DNA of 64,000 nucleotides from contig QLIY01000370.1 in NCBI GenBank assembly GCA_003260075.1, forward strand, positions 62,001-126,000. The letters run 5' to 3'. How positions within the stretch are numbered: the first letter of the stretch is position 1; the number at the start of each line of letters is the position of its first letter. Of the stretch, positions 39,416 through 49,275 are shown piece after piece. The notes under the pieces are model-generated. The model saw nothing but the letters and a program-made list of their open reading frames with translations, was not told the origin of the DNA and made no database searches. Origin of the DNA: Phallusia mammillata (taxonomy: Eukaryota; Chordata; Ascidiacea; Phlebobranchia; Ascidiidae). A program made the position numbers and the translations under genes.

Positions 39416-42400
39416 AAGGTGGGGGAATTTTACTGGAATAAGTGCATGTGTACATTAACCAAGGATAAACAGCAAGTGTTCTATTTGGCGGGCAATCATC
39501 GTCAGGGTTATGTGGTGTCACAAATGTTTAAATTAGGGGTTTTTAACCAGGGATGCACCCACCCCCAAGGGGTGCGAGAACTGTTCCTAGGGGGTGCGGG
39601 GATACTAAATCATTATAGTTGGTTAGGTCTATTCCATACAAATACAAAAATCCAGAGGGGTGCGAAAATTGGTTGGTGATTTGAAAGGGGTGCAGCAAGG
39701 AAAGGGGGGGGGGTCCAGAAAGAATGCGGTGCCCGTCATAGGAACTTACCTTACTAAGAAAGAACGCAAGAAACTGAGAAGAATGAACAGGCGAGAAGCC
39801 CTGAAGGATGAACAGGAAAAAGTGAGACTTGGCCTTGTGCCAGCTCCTGAACCCAAAGGTGGGGGAATTTTACTGGAATAAGTGCATGTGTACATTAACC
39901 AGGGATAAACAGCAAGTGTTCTTTTTGGCGGGCAATCATCGTCAGGGTTATGTGGTGTCACAAATGTTTAAATTAGGGGTTTTTAACCAGGGATGCACCC
40001 ACCCCCAAGGGGTGCGAGAACTGTTCCTAGGGGGTGCGGGGATACTAAATCATTATAGTTGGTTAGGTCTATTCTATATAAATACAAAAATGCAGAGGGG
40101 TGCGAAAATTGGTTGGTGATTTGAAAGGAGTGCAGCAAGGAAAAAGGGTTAAGAATCACTACTTTGAAGAAACAAAAAGTTGCTTGACTTTACAAAAAAT
40201 CACAAACATGACTTTATAAAGAGGTTTTTGCAACGAAACGCAGTAAGCACTTAAATAGTTTATATTTATTTATGGGAAAAAAATGTGTATTGCAAGTTGG
40301 GTTTGTACTGAAGTTTTGACTAAAATTGAGCCACATTTTGGTAAGACCTAACCGATTGCCCCCAACAGTACAGTATTACAAAACCGAAATACCATACAAA
40401 AAAACTACCTCGGTAAATACGGATTTGCCTAATTCGGACAAAACACTAGGTATATACAAATGATTTACAATGTGGTAAGACATGAACTGATCGACATCGG
40501 TTAATCCGGATCTTCGTCTAATCCGGACAAGTTGTTTGGTTCAAACGGGTCCGGATTACCCGAGGTTTATTGTATATGAATGGTTTAAGCATCACAGCTT
40601 GTTACTTTCTTACTCACCTTTTAACGTATGTTTTTTTATATGCATACGAATTTTACGCAAAATCGCAACGTATTATGGGAGGCTTTCAACGTTTCATGAA
40701 CAAACCAACCGATATTTTCAACACAGTGAAACTTTCGAATCTGATGCGTGTTCTGGGCACTGACGCCGTTCAAGACCCAACTAAAGTGGAAAAACACGTC
40801 CGCCAGCAAATGGCAGGGGGGGGGGTAACCCAACCGATATTTTCAACGCAGTGAAACTTTCGAATCTGATGCGTGTTCTGGGCACTGACGCTGTTCAAGA
40901 CCCAACTAAAGTGGAAAAACACGTCCGCCAGCAAATGGCAAAGCGACAGAGAGCCCATGAACAAGCCAACGCCGCACGAAAGCTCACTACTGAGCAGAAG
41001 AAGGAAAAACGAGTGAAGAAACTTAAAGAATCGACAACCGATGGTGTTCAAGTTGCAATGTACAGGTGTGTAGTGCAGTATTAGCTTTTAAATGCAAAAG
41101 GTTAAAAAAATATTAACATCGTTTTGTCTGTTTTTTTTTACTTTTCTCTGTCTAACACTGGTTTGTGTAAAGCATTTGGCCACTAAAGACGTAAACTGCA
41201 TTATCGAGGAGTTTTGAACTGCTCTATCTAAAAAAAACTCTTTTTTACATTGCGATTAACCGGTATATGCAATTAAGCAGAAGCAGACATTTTCTTAACA
41301 ATGCAAATAAAATTCTGACTTCACAAGTGATGGGCTACGGTTTTAGGATTTCTATGTCAATGAACTATTAAGCTATACATTTAAAAGTTTTCCTATGTGC
41401 CAATATTTAACTTTACTATTTAACTGGTTCGGTGATTAAAATCAAAAACAAATTTAAATTACATTATGTTCACAGCATGACAAACCAAAGTATTATTGGC
41501 AAAAGTCATCAATCATCATGATTAAAAAAACATGGGGGGGGGGGCTGGCTTTTAACTGCAAAAGGTTAAAAAAAATTGTAACATCGTTTTGTTTGTGGTT
41601 TTTACTTTTTTCTGTCTAACACTGGTTTGTGTAAAGCATTTGGCCACTAAAGACGTAAACTGCATTATCGAGGAGTTTTGAACTGCTAAAAAAAACTCTT
41701 TTTTACATTGCGATTAACCGGTATATGCAATTAAGCAGATGTTCAAAGCAAAGCATGGCACACCAAAGTATTAATGGCAAAAGTCATCAATCATCATAAT
41801 TAAAAAAACATGTTAAAGTGGGCAGTGGAGTAATAGTTAAAAATACTATAATGTACAACAAAATGCCCTTGTTGGTTATTACTGATATTAAACCGAGTAA
41901 ACTACAAACGGCATATTGACGAGTATTATTTCCTTTTCATATTGTCAGGATACGAAGTCTACGTGATCCTGCCAAGAAGTTCAAGATCGAGATGAACAGC
42001 AAGCAACTGTATTTGACTGGATGTACGGTGTTACACCCCGATATAAATATTGTGGTCGTCGAAGGAGGTAAACTTCTTGCTTTGATCATGTAAAAGTTGT
42101 CAAATATAAACAAGTTAAAACGACATTGTATGTTTGTCAGTAGTTGGTCAAAAAAATTTAAACGCTTAAGTTTTCTATTAAATAACCACTGTTAAAAAGT
42201 AGTGTTTTTTTCGCAGCTAACAGCATCAATGCAGGGCGATTGACCTATTTGCAGACATAAAAAGTCTGGGGATATTCTAGCTTCGAAACTCGTTGAAACT
42301 ACAAAAAATTACGATGCAAAAGCAACAGCCAAAACTTACTTTAACAATAGTCTGGTTAATTGACTGTTTCTAACCCTGTTTGTACTAAAATGGTCAACAG

Positions 42401-43129
42401 TCGTAGGTGATTTGAAGCAGTAATCTGTGAGTTTTTTGCATCTGCAGGTCCAAAAGCACAACGTCGCTTCCAACGACTGATGACAGTGAGGATAAAGTGG
42501 GACGAAGAAAAAAAGGGAAAGCGAAACGGTGAGTTACACAACCAAAACTGTTTTTTTAACATCCAGTAAGTACAAACTTGGATAAACAGACTAGTGTGGT
42601 GGCAACTTTAGCTGTAAAAACTTTAAAAACGTATATCTGATCACAAATCTGTATGTTTTCTTGCCATCATAGTGATTGCAGAAGTGAAAACAATGTAGTT
42701 TTCACTTCTACAATGTTTAACAACATACCTAACTGCTTTCAGAATAAGTAAATGTTCGGGTCAGTTTGTGCAACTGCTCGGCCGAGCATCAAGCATAAAA
42801 AATAGGGATGTTAGGTACCGAGTACTCGGATTCTGGCTCGGCTCGGCCCATTCCTACCTCAGAATGAAGTATGGGGGGCAATGGAAATGTATGTACTATG
42901 TACTAAACAACTAACAACACAAATGCATTTAGACGCCGATGCTGCTGCGAGTGCTGATGGCAACGCCCCTTGTCGCTTGATATGGGAGGGTCAGACCAAG
43001 ACCAAACATTTCGGCGACATGACGTTCAAACAATGTACAACGGACGCCCAAGCGAGAGACTTCTTTCTACACCATGGAGTAGAGCATTACTGGGATTTGG
43101 CGCATTCGCAAAAGATTTTACAGGAATAA
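35795..43129 (+). CDS. PRPF3: U4/U6 small nuclear ribonucleoprotein Prp3 (5' end missing)
   Basis: Prp3 is a structural protein of the U4/U6·U5 tri-snRNP in the nucleus, contacting U4/U6 snRNA and Prp4. Exons: 35795-35867 (5' edge uncertain), 35941-36041, 36376-36486, 36867-36971, 37113-37294, 37413-37524, 37842-38036, 38330-38496, 38648-38727, about 39714-39858, 40852-41065, 41949-42067, 42448-42528 and 42933-43129. Diagnostic pieces: a PWI-domain end ([11 protein letters not shown] … HLQPLMD), [97 protein letters not shown], and the C-terminus [22 protein letters not shown] cut to its core. Phases agree throughout. About 628 residues are visible against 683 in human; the first ~50 of PWI are absent. 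Haplotype contigs disrupt 38690-41820. Confidence 0.95.
36128..36325. other. Overlapping contig ends around a 10-G run in PRPF3 intron
   Basis: The block taaatattgttgcatcatattcgcc … ataccacaacccccaaccc occurs on both sides of the G-run at 36230-36239. The right copy lacks about 20 bases and the ends differ slightly, as expected for two haplotypes. Not a real tandem duplication in my view. Confidence 0.8.
38690..39133. other. Duplicated partial exon of PRPF3 after a 10-G run
   Basis: The end of the exon at 38648-38727 and its intron reappear at 39094-39382 behind the G-run at 39084-39093. SNPs (accaatctaattg against accaacctgattg) and small deletions distinguish the two. The partial exon at about 39096-39133 lacks its own acceptor and should not be annotated as an additional exon. 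Confidence 0.85.
39383..39713. other. Contained haplotype contig between 32-G and 10-G runs
   Basis: Bases 39415-39703 repeat 39842-40140, the donor and intron that follow the next PRPF3 exon, yet they stand before that exon. Such an order cannot be spliced correctly and shows that the contig is misplaced. The acceptor for the interrupted exon is probably the gatacag ending at 39380, with the coding body resuming at 39714. Confidence 0.8.
40394..40573. mobile_element. Pogo-like MITE, degenerate
   Basis: The inverted ends read roughly caaaaaaactacctcggtaaa and the inverse of ggattacccgaggtttattg, with ccggac/gtccgg motifs inside. It resembles the better preserved element at 50621-50788. It lies in a PRPF3 intron. 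Confidence 0.55.
40710..40851. other. Truncated duplicate of a PRPF3 exon before a 10-G run
   Basis: 40727-40815 repeats the first 89 bases of the exon at 40852-41065, together with its acceptor, and stops at the G-run 40816-40825. Use only the second, complete copy. The left copy ends exactly at …cagcaaatggca, consistent with an unmerged contig end. Confidence 0.85.
41075..41820. other. Duplicated PRPF3 intron around a G-run
   Basis: About 460 bases before the G-run at 41534-41544 recur after it with several indels (cttttaa(a)tgcaaaaggtt … aaaaaaacatg). Same pattern of overlapping, heterozygous contig ends. Confidence 0.85.
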
Positions 43130-44236
43130 GGGACATGTACTGGCAATTTTACTTAAAAAATACCTTCTGAAACCTTTTCTTTTGATATCAAGCGCGTGTC
43201 ATTAAAAAGCTAAAAACTTGCTTAAAATTTTATTTTGCATTTTATGCCTACTTTTTAAGTTCTGGTGATTCTGTGCAAATAGTCAAGTATTTCGGGTTTG
43301 CCTTGGCCTTGTGCCACATGGTTACCTTCTCTCATGGGCTTGTATCACATAATATCCACAATTTTGAGCTCCCTTTGTTACGCAAGCGCCAAATTTTTTT
43401 CAAAATAAACGGCGAAACGCAGTTGGCGAAGCATCGTCTGTTGGTGTGTTTTAAATTATTACAAAATTTCGGGGCAATAGTGTTACAGTGGATTATGCTA
43501 TTCACTATGGTTCTTGATCCCGTTCGCTCATTTCAAGTTAAGCAGCAGTTTGCCTCCGTTTTATTCTCACGATTCAAGTCTTACTGAAAGTTTCGTGTTT
43601 TAGGTCCACAGTTTTAATTTAACTGTTACACTAATTAGCCAGCTTCGTTTAAAGAACAACTTCAATAATTATTGGGTTCGTTAACGCGTAATGGCAGATG
43701 AACCCCACCAAAAACTGTCGATAAGGAGAAACAAACATATATGTATACGAAATATATAGAGATGATTCTTTTAAAATATTACACTGACGTTGATCGTCTG
43801 CCAGTCTTTTCGCGTATGTTTTGTGTATTTGATAAGTGAAGACACATCTGTCGGTCACCACCCCGTTACACAGGGTGATTCTTGTAGTCTGCTATCACAT
43901 ACACGTATATACATACATATACTTGAATAGATATGGCCCACTTTATTTTGCGTAAGCAAGCAAGCACGAATTTGGTGTTTACAATCCTGAACCTAGTCCT
44001 AGTGGAACTCTTAGTAAGTGCGTATAATCCCTAAATCCCAAAGCAATCATAAAAAATCCGTGATCAAACCATGGCACACACAAACAAGGTCAACTCCACA
44101 TTTGGTATGCTGATTGCTGAGGTAATATATTTCTCAGACCAGAAATATACTGACATTGTGTACATTAAATTTGGAAGCCTATTAACCTGCGGCTAAAATG
44201 CTACTTGCACACAAAAGGGGTGTAAGACTTTCAAAT
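43130..44236. other. Intergenic between convergent genes
   Basis: PRPF3 (plus strand) and the first reductase gene (minus strand) end towards each other here. Frames at 43273-43587 and 43649-43861 show no recognisable motif. No RNA gene seen. Confidence 0.6.
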
Positions 44237-47200
44237 CTAGGAGATCGGGAACTTTTCGTTGCGATCATGCGGTGCATTAAAATCCAGATCTGGTCCAACA
44301 CTCACTATTCCATAAGGGTTAATGTTGCGATGGCTCATCTGAAAAATTAATATCATACGCGTTGCATTACGAAGAAATGGTGCCATTCGCCATTCGCCAT
44401 TCGCCATTTGGCTGTATTAACAACAAATGTTCGGCAAGAAAACCAGTTTTTTTGAAACGTTTTTGAGCTTTTTAAATCATAGTACGCCAGGTCTATTAAA
44501 GGCGTTGTACCGAATCACCCAGTTTTTCAAGAATTCCCGTATGGCAAGGCGTAGGTTCTGTGGTAGGATTTGAACCAACGACAGTGTCCTTTCCGACACT
44601 CAAGCTCTACCAACTGAGCTTTTTAACGCATGCCTTCATCTTAACCAGTGATTTTCAAGCGCGGCTCAGGGCCGCATGCGGCTCGCAAACCAATAGAGAT
44701 TGCTATTGTAGCTTTCAAAGTAACAATCTTTAATGATTTTCTAAATCTAAAGGGTCTCGTTTTTGCGGCTCCTTACACAATTAAAAAACTACCATTTGGC
44801 CCAGACAATAAAAAAGTTTAAGAACCACTGATCTTGACCTTTAACCTCAACTGTAGTTTGCGTTTTTCTACCAAATTACCATGTAATGCTTTCTGATGTG
44901 GTTCATATCCGTTGTTTCCCTGAATGCAGGAATTTGATAAAGTTCCCTCAAGTAGCCCCAGATGTTTGGATAATCAATGATACGTTTCTTGTTGCACTGT
45001 AAAAAAAACATTTAATAAATATATAAGGATGTTTGTTGAGGATTTAAATTGATTTTTGCCAACTTGGATCGTGTTTTTTCTGCTGTAGCAATGTCGTTAA
45101 TGATCCTCTTATTTTAACGTGGAGAAAAATTATCTCTGACTAAAACATTCACAGAACACCAGGCTCATTAAAGGCAAAATGTCAGCTGGTCACCAAGCAT
45201 TACCATGTGGCAAGGCGTAGGCTACACAGATCTAGTCTGTGGTGGGATTCGAACCCAGAACAGGAATCTTTCCGAGACTCGCGGTCTACCAAAGCTACAC
45301 AGACTTAGACTTAAAATAATTTTTCCTTTACTAAACCTATCGAATATTTTAAAATAACATAAAAACGTCGCAAAAGTGCGCCATACTATACCTTAAAATG
45401 GCCGTGGTAGACTTGGTCAAAACGAATCAGTGTAGTAAACAAACGAATATCAGCTTCCGTGAGACGATTTCCAACCAAATATCTTTGCTTCGACAGCAAT
45501 TCTTCAGCCTGTTACAATGTTTGTATCATAATTTATATACTGGTTTGTTGGTTTGTATTATTGACTGTGACCAGTAAGCCTCAAGTGCAGCCAGTGTAGT
45601 TCATACGCACCTTCTCCAAATTTTCAAAAAGATCTTGGACAGCCTTGTCATAGGCTTCTTGAGATTGTGCGAAACCACAACGATAAACACCATTGTTGAT
45701 ATTTCTACAACACAATAAATGTCTGTTAAGTTTGTATTCTCAGCTTTTAACTTTATGTTTACCCATAAACCGGTGGTTCCCAACCTTTCAGTTGTAACGA
45801 AACTTTGATTAGGTGACAGCAGGGGAATAAACAACTAAAACTATATTTCTTTTAAATAAATTTGGGTTTGGTGTATTGGGAAGAAACGAATAAAAAAGCA
45901 ATATTTATTTCGCATCTCGGGTAAACGTTCCATTCATTGTGCATTTCGAGAACCTTTCACGACTTAAAAGTGCTTCCAAAGGTAAAGGTTTACATATAAA
46001 TCTCCACCAGCAAAACCGGGACGCCGTATTTCGTGTTTTTGTTGTTATCTGATGTCTTTCCAAGGACCCATAAGGTCCGGTATGGGGTTAGGTGTAACAA
46101 ACATTTACTTACGGATAAACCCATGCATTTACTGCGTCAATTTCCTCACGAAGTTCGACGGGATAAAAATCGAGCGCCCTCTGCTGGTCAGTTGCACTGA
46201 ACTCGTTCATAGAGCAGTTGAGCATTCTAATAATTTCACTCGACTCATTGTTTACAATTTTCTTTGCCGTTTTGTCGAATAGGACCGGCACTGTTATACG
46301 CCCAGTGTATTCTGTACAAAGTTGAAGTTTGGTTAGAACATGAAAGTCACTTTATTATTGTTTTACATAAGTGCGTTTAACCTCTAAAAAACTCCGCACT
46401 GTAAAATAGGCCCTAGTTGCAGTCTGTTTTGTTGGAAAGAGCAAATTACCAATATCAACCTTATGTATTTTGAGACACATTTGAGGTAAAATGACTCAAT
46501 GAAAGACAAGGGCTTTTTAGATCCTCATAATATACTTTTTGACATTTAATTAAAGTACTAACTAAAAAGAAATATTCTCGCTCTGCAAATACAACAGATT
46601 AAATGTTTTGGTCGTTAATTTAATACCACGACAAATGATAAAACCTAAACGTACCGGGCGCTGTTGTTTTGTAAATGTCACGCATAAACTGGGCATCGAA
46701 AATTGGGTCCCTTTCACAACCAGGGGTCTGAAAAGAATTGATTGCAGTTTTAGATTTTCGCAATATTGCTTGCATACCAAACCGTGCATGTCAGTTGTTA
46801 CCTTTTCATTAAACCTCCAACCATTATCCAGCATCAGAAAGTCAACCACTGTAAAAGAGATGGCATCTTCTAACCCTTTCAGCCTGTCAAAAAAATAGTT
46901 CATGGGGTTAGGTTAGGCATACGTCAGGAACCATGATTTGGCATATTTTTGGAAGCGACCATGATTAGGCAAATCGTATCCAAATAGCACAAGGGTTTTG
47001 AATACAACAGTTTCAAAAGCGAAGCTATCACCCCTGACTCAGCAAACTCTGAACTCACGGTGACGTTGCGGAAATGCTGCGCGTCGTTTGGCCGTTTTGC
47101 GGCATAAGGCTGCTGGTTGCTGCCTTATAAATTTTTCAATACGCAATGCATTTTTGTTGCCTACCTAGTCGACTGTAAATATTCTACAAACACTTAAATC

Positions 47201-47724
47201 CTGCTTTGGGCATTTTCTCAATTTCAAAAGTGCTACAAACAAAACAAGACCTGAAGTATAAGAACCACAGAATAAATATGGCTTACTTGCGTGTGATAAG
47301 TGTACGGTGAGCCCATGGACAAGCATATGAAACGTAAAGGTGATATCGACCATTTTCAGGCGGAAATTCTCCATCTTCTAGCAAAACAAAACAGACATCG
47401 CTTCGTATGTACTCAAACACAGCCCCACTCATTTATACTAGCAAGGTATTTACTTTCAATATGGTTTCTGAACGCAGCGTCATTGCGTACAAATTCTCCT
47501 TTCTTTGATATTGAACTGCTTACATCGAGGTGCTTCTGTTCAGACATTCTCAAGGTTGCAGAATAGCTCAATTGCCTAAGATGTTTGGTGTAAGTACTGC
47601 TGCTGCCAGATGAAAACAGTAAATTGCAACAAACAACACTGAAAGCCTTCGACCTTGCGAGTATTGAACGCTGGTATATGATGGGCTGTTTTGACACCCG
47701 ATACACCAAACAACGTACCGCCAT
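44237..47724 (-). CDS. Glutathionyl-hydroquinone reductase, tandem copy 1
   Basis: Xi-class GST-fold enzyme that reduces glutathionyl-hydroquinones with glutathione. Exons, 5' to 3' on minus: 47724-47454, 47377-47287, 46883-46802, 46727-46655, 46311-46113, 45704-45611, 45508-45392, 44996-44880, 44338-44237. Catalytic motif [13 protein letters not shown] in exon 2, with the nucleophile Cys. Then [94 protein letters not shown], and IRKHYM with a last exon ending [18 protein letters not shown]. These follow the bacterial YqjG/PcpF and fungal order. The start is uncertain: the frame opens at 47724 and a [12 protein letters not shown] segment is shared with copy 2, perhaps a mitochondrial presequence. 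Confidence 0.92.
44487..44640 (-). mobile_element. tRNA-derived SINE, copy 1
   Basis: On the minus strand it reads agctcagttggtagagc (A-box region), then ggttcaaatcctacca (B-box), then a shared tail. The tail and head match 45159-45305 (tggcaaggcgtagg on the plus strand). It lies in the last intron of the first reductase gene. Confidence 0.7.
44646..44830. mobile_element. Short hAT-type MITE
   Basis: The ends are CAGTGATTTTCAAGC and the inverse of GTTTAAGAACCACTG. The flanks atcttaac and atcttgac agree at 7 of 8 positions. Non-coding, 185 bp, inserted next to the SINE. Confidence 0.8.
45159..45305 (-). mobile_element. tRNA-derived SINE, copy 2
   Basis: On the minus strand it has gtctgtg … cacagac able to pair as a 7-bp acceptor stem, gtagctttggtagac in the D-arm position, an anticodon-like loop tcggaaa and a B-box gggttcgaatccc. 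It shares its downstream body with copy 1. The D-arm is poor, so a functional tRNA is unlikely. Confidence 0.7.
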
Positions 47725-49275
47725 TCAACCAGCAAGTACGGTCTACACTCTGCGAACTCTTTGAGCGACAAATAGCTTTATCACAAACAAAACTGCTTTG
47801 TCATTCTCCGTAGCGCACATTTTGTAGTTGAACCAGTGGTTATACGTGACTGCAAATTGCTATCTTCGTTGCTGCACTAAATCGTTAAACTTATTATTTT
47901 GCTAAAATTAAGTTTAATTGTTCACTGTTATGCTTTGTTACTATGATGCAGTTAACTCATTATGACTTAAACACAATACGCATTCAATTAAAGATTATAT
48001 TTTAGGTTCAAAGCATTTCAACTGACCCTTATACAATTGCATACAGTTTTAATGTAACGAATCGTCGATTAATTAGCTACTGAACAAAATCTATCTAGTA
48101 CCTATCTAGTATCTACCTACTGATTTAACTGTACGACTGAATTCTGAACTGAAGCATCTTAACGCTACGGTTCAAGGCAGGAGCAGTGTGTGTTTTTGCC
48201 GCTGACGATAAACTCCCTCTTTTTTTCCTGTTTCGTCTGACACGGTTCGGTGCTTTTCTTCATCGCCGGACACTGAAGGGCGAAACCACACCCATCTGCT
48301 ACATGTACAACGGTATATGTCAGGGGTGGCCAAACTTTTTTACCAGAGGGCCAAATTTGCAACTGTCTTGCCACTGGAGGGCCGGATTAAATGAGGTTTA
48401 CGTAAAATTTGTCGTAATTGGTTGCCATCTTTATTAAAATATATATTATTGTAGTAGAATAACAATAAATAACACCATCTTGTTTACGCTTGTATTTAAT
48501 AAAAGGTTTACCCACAGTATCATTTTGGACACAAAATGGCTCCATAGGCTTTATTGCGTAACAATAGGTTGGACAACTTGTGTTTTATATAGACTTTGAT
48601 GTTAGCTACTTACGTCATGGTTGGCAGACTGTTCCAAAAATAACGCTGCAAGGGCATATATTCTAAAAATAACTAAGCTTGCCACAAGCTACTGCTAGTA
48701 GCAGCCAGCGCTGTTGCACTGCTTGTTCACAGTGGTAAATATGGTGCTTGGAGAAAACCCAGGCAAGGTGTTTGGCGGGCCGGATGAAACAGGACTGGGG
48801 GCCGGATGCGGCCCGCGGGCCGTAGTTTGGCCACCACTGGTATATGTCAACTAACTTGACTCTTTCTATTCAAATGAATGGATTATTGCAAGGAACATCA
48901 GAATATACGACCCCAGACCCTCACTGCTAAAGCAGTTGGTATGTTTTTAAGCGCTGATTCCGCTGAACTTCTTTTAGTTTTACCTAAAGAGAGACAGCCC
49001 TACAATTAAACCTAAAATCCTGTTTGTAATCTGACGTCACTAACTAAACCAAACTTCCACAAACATCATTTTTGATTTAGCACCACACAATAAACTTTGG
49101 TACCTTAAACAACACGTTTATGCTGTACATTGCTATACAAAATGGAGACTTGCAAAATATAAAAGCAACAAAGGCTAAAATGTGTTTCGAGGTGTAATAT
49201 TGCATGCAAATTGAGCCATTACGGGTAAGAGGTACTGGTGACGAACGAGGAGAAAGACAAAGATGTTTGCTTGCT
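47725..49275. other. Intergenic between reductase copies 1 and 2
   Basis: Contains one clear hAT MITE (48321-48839). Otherwise nothing I can support as coding or RNA. Confidence 0.6.
48321..48839. mobile_element. hAT-type MITE with perfect target duplication
   Basis: The inverted ends are CAGGGGTGGCCAAAC and CAGTGGTGGCCAAAC. Flanks gtatatgt at 48313-48320 and 48840-48847. The right end is GC-rich with gcccgcgggcc, like the element at 3898. 519 bp, no transposase. Confidence 0.93.

Noticed and set aside
40727-40815. Additional PRPF3 exon
   Set aside because: It is a truncated second copy of the following exon, cut by a 10-G run; an unmerged haplotype contig is the better explanation.
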